The notes under the pieces were generated by a model. The model was not told the origin of the DNA. It saw only the letters and a program-made list of their open reading frames with translations, and did not search any database. Below are positions 23,122 to 26,487 of a DNA stretch of 26,487 nucleotides, one piece after another. The first letter of the stretch is position 1. Each line of letters begins with the position of its first letter. Location: positions 1-26,487 of the forward strand of contig JAVEYH010000038.1 of the NCBI GenBank assembly GCA_034003585.1, given 5' to 3'. The translations under genes were made by a program, and so were the position numbers. The DNA comes from JAPXSY01 sp034003585. Its GTDB lineage: Bacteria > Verrucomicrobiota > Kiritimatiellia > RFP12 > UBA1067.

Positions 23122-24183
23122 CGGGTCCTCCTCTCCGGAACGTGGCGGCGCGGAGGGCCGCACCCACGCTTTTTGACTGAACGCGCCGCGTTTGGCCCTT
23201 GTGCGGAACGCGGCGGCGCGTGCCAGCCGCTCGCGGATGCGCCAGGCCTCTTCGGGCATATACCGTTCCGCCCACAACTCCGCGATCGTCCCGGCCGCGG
23301 CCAGCGCATCCGTGGGCGTTTTCCATGCGGCATACCCGGACAGCGGCGCAACCAGGCGTTTTGCCTCAGGCCAATCCGCGGCCATCTTCCAGACCTGTTC
23401 CTCGTCCGCCTGGCCCAAGGCCCCCTCGCCGACCTCACACAGGCCGACCGCGTCGCCGCGGCTATCCATCACCTGCACCTGTCCCTTGAACACGAACAGG
23501 GAACTGCCCCGCGCGTCGGCCGTCACCGAAAACACCGTTCCGATATCCCACGCCTCCCACTCCCGCGTCCGCAGGATAAGCCCCTTGGCCCGCGGAGGCA
23601 CCCACACCAGCAGCCGCCCCTGCGTCAGGCGCGCCTCCATGCCGGACTCATTCTCCAACGCCAATTCCAGCGGCCCGAACAGGTGCAATTCCACCCCGGT
23701 GGGCAACCGGACCCGTGCGGAACCCGCGGCCAGCCGCAGCACCCCCGGCAGCGCTTGCGGCAGTGCCAACCCGGTCGCGCCCGAATGCCTGATCAGGCTC
23801 ACCGCCGCGCGCGGTGCGGAACGGCCGTCCCCCCGCGCAGCCACGGCCCGCAGCCCCGTTGGCTGCGGCACGGCCAGCCATACGCCGAACCCCAACGCCA
23901 GCGTGGCGGCGGCCGTCACGGCCCAAAGCGGGATACGTCGCGCGGCACGCGGCGCAGCCGTCCGGCCGCGTGCCGCAGGCTCCGGCGCGCGCGTTTCCGG
24001 CCACTCCTGCCCCTGATGGCAGGTGAGCAGCGCATGCATCCGCATCTGGTCACAGTAGCGTTGCTGCAATCCGGGTTCATCGCGCATCATCCCGACCAGC
24101 TCCTGAAACTCCTCCGCCGTCGCGTCCCCTTCGATCACGCACCGGACCAGGTCGTCAAACACAATGCGGGAGCCATCCGTCAT
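22423..24183 (-). CDS. FecR-like anti-sigma protein, in frame with a downstream secreted-protein domain
   Basis: The ATG at 24183 overlaps the sigma factor stop as ATGA. The first ~65 residues resemble the cytosolic anti-sigma part of PVC FecR-like proteins (EGDATAEEFQELVGMMRDEP, YCDQMRMHALL). A single membrane helix follows at 84-105 (IPLWAVTAAATLALGFGVWL), then a periplasmic FecR domain at about 130-310 (GSARVRLPTGVELHLFGPLEL, EWEAWDIGTVFSV, GQVQVMDSRGDAVGL). FecR-like proteins pass envelope signals to their ECF sigma factor. No stop codon separates this part (354 residues) from the next domain, which begins at 23121 with its own strong ribosome binding site and signal-like segment. The frame is thus 586 residues. 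Either the genes are fused, or the FecR stop was lost, or translation begins twice in one frame. Confidence 0.8.
   Translation of the reverse strand: MTDGSRIVFDDLVRCVIEGDATAEEFQELVGMMRDEPGLQQRYCDQMRMHALLTCHQGQEWPETRAPEPAARGRTAAPRAARRIPLWAVTAAATLALGFGVWLAVPQPTGLRAVAARGDGRSAPRAAVSLIRHSGATGLALPQALPGVLRLAAGSARVRLPTGVELHLFGPLELALENESGMEARLTQGRLLVWVPPRAKGLILRTREWEAWDIGTVFSVTADARGSSLFVFKGQVQVMDSRGDAVGLCEVGEGALGQADEEQVWKMAADWPEAKRLVAPLSGYAAWKTPTDALAAAGTIAELWAERYMPEEAWRIRERLARAAAFRTRAKRGAFSQKAWVRPSAPPRSGEEDPMRKTTAAVLAAASLMGAETVSGSSAPIRVDTAVAYNRHWSTLFTNEVELTWHWPAAAVRARLEAVGMNAAAAADLTPETAGYRLRAFEGVMPAAEEVIDLTLTFYRGDDSVAETLTARLAIVKAAFGAGAVDTGPDNKNWARVRENAVIPYDAGWAEATDGASASRLEIAKVGGMTQTRDGGDASGYTGWKIRDSGWGYGTFNLLLTFPGTVAEGWSATVFRVPGGTVFSMR
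23127..23132 (-). promoter_or_regulatory. Strong Shine-Dalgarno inside the FecR-like frame
   Basis: AGGAGG on the minus strand, within GAGAGGAGGA, sits 5 nt before the ATG at 23121. It is the main evidence that translation can start inside the long FecR-containing frame, and it decides between a fusion and two proteins. Confidence 0.65.
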
Positions 24184-24710
24184 CCGTAGACCTCCCCCCG
24201 CTTCCGCGCTTTCGCCACACACTCGGCAAGGGCCTGCCGCACACGGTGCAACACCACCGAGATCGAGACCTCGGACCGCTTTTCGCGGACCGCGATCGCC
24301 TTGACCGTCTCCCCCCGCAGGTACCGGGCCTCCACCAGGGCGCGCTGGCGCGGCTCGAGCCGTCCCATGCAGACGCGGAGGCGCGCCAGATCCTCGTGCG
24401 GGGCCGCCTCGTCCGCGCAAGGCACCTTGTCGGCGAGCTGTTCCATCATGCCACTGTCGAACACCAGCCGCCGGTCACGGTTGCGCGCGTCGTAATGTTT
24501 CAGAATCCGTTTGCGCGCCACCCCGCGCGCCCAGGGCATGAAGGGCCGTGCCGAATCGTAATGCTCCGCGCTTTTCAGGATCGCGAGATTGGTCTCCTGC
24601 AGCACGTCGGACGCTTCGGGCGCCCCGTGCATCAGGACCGAAATGAACGCATAGAGGTCGAATTGCGCGTTCGCCAGCCGTTCCGAAAGGTTGGAGGGGT
24701 GCACGTCCAC
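24180..24710 (-). CDS. ECF-type sigma-70 factor (PVC family), first gene of the leftward operon
   Basis: A 176-residue sigma factor with region 2 at about 13-75 (QFDLYAFISVLMHGAPEASDVLQETNLAI, then RPFMPWARGVARKRILKHYD) and region 4 at about 115-165 (RLEPRQRALVEARYLRGETVKAIAVREKRSEVSISVVLHRVRQAL). The length and the WA-G-ARxxIL motif fit the small Rhodopirellula/Verrucomicrobium-type ECF sigma factors. The start is a GTG at 24710; no ATG in frame or clear ribosome binding site exists, and a GTG two codons later is possible. It overlaps the FecR-like gene by four bases (ATGA), so the pair is translated together and is probably a sigma/anti-sigma module that responds to an envelope or glycan signal. 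The downstream secreted genes are the natural targets. It may autoregulate. Confidence 0.92.
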   Translation of the reverse strand: MDVHPSNLSERLANAQFDLYAFISVLMHGAPEASDVLQETNLAILKSAEHYDSARPFMPWARGVARKRILKHYDARNRDRRLVFDSGMMEQLADKVPCADEAAPHEDLARLRVCMGRLEPRQRALVEARYLRGETVKAIAVREKRSEVSISVVLHRVRQALAECVAKARKRGEVYG

Positions 24711-24735
24711 ATTGTCTATTCCGGCAAAGAACGGA

Positions 24736-24769
24736 AAGCTTACAAAAAAAATCGTTTTTTTTTACGCTT
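24736..24769. other. A8/T9 inverted repeat between the sulfatase and sigma genes
   Basis: On the plus strand A8 (24744-24751), TCG and T9 (24755-24763) form an AT hairpin, extended by AAGC (24736-24739) and GCTT (24766-24769) across a few mismatches. It is striking in otherwise GC-rich DNA. It lies in the 106-bp gap after the leftward sulfatase stop and 26-59 bp before the sigma start. It may act as a terminator (the minus strand ends in a T8 run), as a bent UP-like element for the sigma promoter, or both. No convincing -35/-10 pair is seen next to it. Confidence 0.4.
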
Positions 24770-24816
24770 CGCCGCTACCCGGGTGCGCCTCCCCCTTCCG
24801 CCCTGACGCCCGCGCC

Positions 24817-26400
24817 TCAAGGCTTGAGGAGTTGCACCGCCACATCGTTGCGCGCCGCCGGACCCGGCGTGCTGCGCCCCTCGGCGACCTGTTTCTGCAA
24901 CCGCAGCATCAGCCGGCTCACCGTTCCGGGATGCCGGTCGGCGAGGTTCCCGGTTTCGCGCGGATCCGCCTCCAGATCGTACAGCTGAAAGGCGGGCAGC
25001 CCCGCATGAACCGGTCGGCCGTCTTTCCCTTTCCGCCCGTCGGAATAACCGCCGGACCCGCGCCAGGCGATCAGTTTCCAGCGTCCTTCGCGCAGGGCGA
25101 ACCGACCGTGCAGACTGTGCAGCACCATGTCGGTGCGGCGGCCCGGCCGACCGAGCAGAAGCGGCAGAAAACTCAGGCTGTCCTCGCCCCCCTTCTCCGG
25201 CGGTTCGGTTCCGGTCAGCTCGGCGGCCGTGGCGAAAAGATCCTGCAGGCCGACAAGCCCGTCGCAGACCGCGCCTGCGGCGACGGTTCCGGTCCAGCGC
25301 GCGATGAACGGCACACGGTGCCCGCCCTCCCACAATTCACTCTTGTAGCCCCGGTATGCCGCGCTCGGAAAATGGCCCTCCGCCTCCAGGGCCTTGACCC
25401 CGCCCTTGCCGCTGCGGCGGTCGTCGCCGGTCACGATCCCGACATAGGGCGCATAGCCGTTGTCACTGGTGAACAGGATGAGCGTGCTCTCCGCGAGTCC
25501 GTGTTCGTCAACCGCTTTCACAATCTGCCCGACCGTGTCGTCCACCTGTTCCACGAACCCGGCGTAATGGCCGAGCGGGTGACCCTCACGCCGCCACACG
25601 CCAGAGGGCACCACCGGGGTGTGCGGGGCGTTGAGCGGCAGATAGAGAAAGAACGGCTGTTTCGTTTTGGCCTGCGCCGCGCTCTCCGCGATGAACTCGA
25701 CCGCCTTGCGCGTGATGGCGGGCAGCACCTGCGGCGCGGAGAATCCCGGCGCGGTCGGCCCTTCGCGCCCGCCCTCAGCCGTGATGACGGAAGGCGCCAC
25801 CGGCAGACGGTCGTTCTCGATGAACGCGTAAGGCGGCATGTCAAGCGAGCCGCTGATCCCGAAAAACCGTTCGAACCCGTGCGTGAGCGGGCTGTCGGAG
25901 AGCGGTTTGCCGTACTCCACGCTCCCGCCCTTGAGATGCGGGTCGTCGGTGACCGTCCCCGCCCAACCGAGCCCCAGATGCCACTTGCCGAAACAGGCCG
26001 TGCGGTATCCCGCGTTTTGGAGCAGCGAGGCGACGGTGGGACGGCCCGGCGCGATCAGCGGACCGCTGAGCCCGAACAGCACGCCGCTCTGCAGCCGCGT
26101 GCGCCACGCGTACCGCCCGGTCATCAGTCCGTACCGCGTGGGCGTGCATACCGACGAGGGACTGTGCGCGTCCGTGAAGCGCATGCCCTGACCCGCCAAC
26201 CGGTCAAGGTGCGGCGTGCGGATGCGCGACTCGGGATTGTAACAGCCGGGGTCGCCGATCCCCATGTCATCCGCCAGGATCACGATGACATTCGGCCGGG
26301 CGGGCCTCCCGGCCAAAGCCTGCCCGCAGGCGTCCCACACCCCGCCACACCCCGCCAGCAGGCTGATGCCGGCCAGCCACACGTTCCCTTTCCCTCTCAT
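24817..26400 (-). CDS. Family S1 sulfatase, cysteine type (CTPTR), probable lipoprotein
   Basis: A 527-residue arylsulfatase-type enzyme that hydrolyses sulfate esters. AAAGGAGG lies 5 nt before the ATG at 26400. LAGC at 15-18 is a lipobox, so it is probably anchored in a membrane as a lipoprotein. The sulfatase core follows: metal ligands Asp44-Asp45 in ILADDMGIGD, and the formylglycine signature CTPTRYGLMTGRY with Cys85 as the residue to be converted. Further along come GKWHLG with Lys139 and His141, APHTP with His260, FTSDNGY with Asp313-Asn314, and GYKSELWEGGHRVP with Lys353. All expected catalytic residues are present. The cysteine needs an FGE, or an anaerobic maturase, encoded elsewhere, since the SUMF1-fold protein in this locus lacks the key cysteine. 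It implies that the target glycan is sulfated. Confidence 0.95.
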   Translation of the reverse strand: MRGKGNVWLAGISLLAGCGGVWDACGQALAGRPARPNVIVILADDMGIGDPGCYNPESRIRTPHLDRLAGQGMRFTDAHSPSSVCTPTRYGLMTGRYAWRTRLQSGVLFGLSGPLIAPGRPTVASLLQNAGYRTACFGKWHLGLGWAGTVTDDPHLKGGSVEYGKPLSDSPLTHGFERFFGISGSLDMPPYAFIENDRLPVAPSVITAEGGREGPTAPGFSAPQVLPAITRKAVEFIAESAAQAKTKQPFFLYLPLNAPHTPVVPSGVWRREGHPLGHYAGFVEQVDDTVGQIVKAVDEHGLAESTLILFTSDNGYAPYVGIVTGDDRRSGKGGVKALEAEGHFPSAAYRGYKSELWEGGHRVPFIARWTGTVAAGAVCDGLVGLQDLFATAAELTGTEPPEKGGEDSLSFLPLLLGRPGRRTDMVLHSLHGRFALREGRWKLIAWRGSGGYSDGRKGKDGRPVHAGLPAFQLYDLEADPRETGNLADRHPGTVSRLMLRLQKQVAEGRSTPGPAARNDVAVQLLKP

Positions 26401-26466
26401 GCCCGCCTCCTTTGGCGTTACCGCTCCCGCAACGCGCCGCTCCTCCGCGGCCGTGCCGCATGCGCG

Positions 26467-26487
26467 CTACAGCACAAACACCACCGT
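26467..26487 (-). CDS. Possible last codons of a further leftward gene
   Basis: The minus-strand frame from the window edge reads TVVFVL followed by TAG (26469-26467). This looks like the tail of a beta-sandwich protein but is too short to identify. If real, it ends 66 nt before the sulfatase start and would make the sulfatase part of a longer operon to the right. Confidence 0.2.
   Translation of the reverse strand, partial: TVVFVL

Noticed and set aside
22591..24189. Long plus-strand open frame opposite the FecR-like gene
   Set aside because: Low-complexity Arg/Pro/His-rich product antisense to a recognisable FecR domain; a composition shadow.
24184..24420. An earlier start for the FecR-like protein
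   Set aside because: The extra residues are antisense-like low-complexity sequence inside the sigma gene; the ATG at 24183 overlaps the sigma stop as ATGA and starts the recognisable family sequence.
24815..24829. CCTCAAG-G-CTTGAGG palindrome as a terminator of the sulfatase gene
   Set aside because: It covers the stop codon itself, has a one-base centre and no T-run follows, so it does not look like an intrinsic terminator.

Overview
The window is GC-rich and packed with genes. No intergenic gap exceeds about 225 bases, and I see no tRNA, rRNA, CRISPR array, insertion sequence or integrase. The gene set points to a heterotrophic bacterium of the PVC group, most likely Kiritimatiellota, Lentisphaerota or Verrucomicrobiota. 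The reasons are a short ECF sigma factor overlapping a FecR-like membrane protein gene, a Tat-exported Gfo/Idh oxidoreductase and TIM-barrel isomerase, a DUF6807 (PmoA-like) protein, a formylglycine-type sulfatase and several very large secreted proteins. This is an inference from family content; no phylogenetic marker is present.

Left block (1-4678). A XylR-type regulator (PBP1-like sensor plus AraC helix-turn-helix) runs leftward off the window edge. Facing it is a rightward operon of three genes: a Tat-exported Gfo/Idh oxidoreductase, a secreted DUF6807 protein and a uroporphyrinogen-decarboxylase-family protein. The 224-bp divergent region holds two 17-bp direct repeats with a 21-bp period next to a weak promoter, the geometry of AraC-type half-sites.

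Right block (4709-24710), all on the minus strand and read from right to left. It starts with an ECF sigma factor and a FecR-like protein, the latter in one open frame with a small secreted protein. Next come a SUMF1-fold protein, a ~1130-residue putative glycoside hydrolase split by a frameshift in a G8 run, a two-repeat secreted protein, a DUF4091-like putative hydrolase, a TPR plus CBM9-like protein and a LamG plus TIM-barrel putative hydrolase. A separate sigma70-like promoter then precedes a giant beta-helix/PKD protein and a Tat-exported sugar isomerase. Spacings of 66 nt or less and two start/stop overlaps suggest one long transcript from the sigma gene to about 8479, then a second unit 8361-4709.

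Right edge (24817-26487). A CTPTR-type sulfatase with a lipobox lies upstream of the sigma gene on the same strand, and the last codons of another leftward gene may be present at the edge.

Together the genes look like a locus for binding, de-sulfating and dismantling a complex, probably sulfated glycan outside the cytoplasm, with redox and epimerase chemistry on the sugars in the periplasm. There is no SusC/SusD pair, ABC transporter or classical well-known GH family, so the substrate cannot be named. Most of the large secreted proteins belong to poorly described families.
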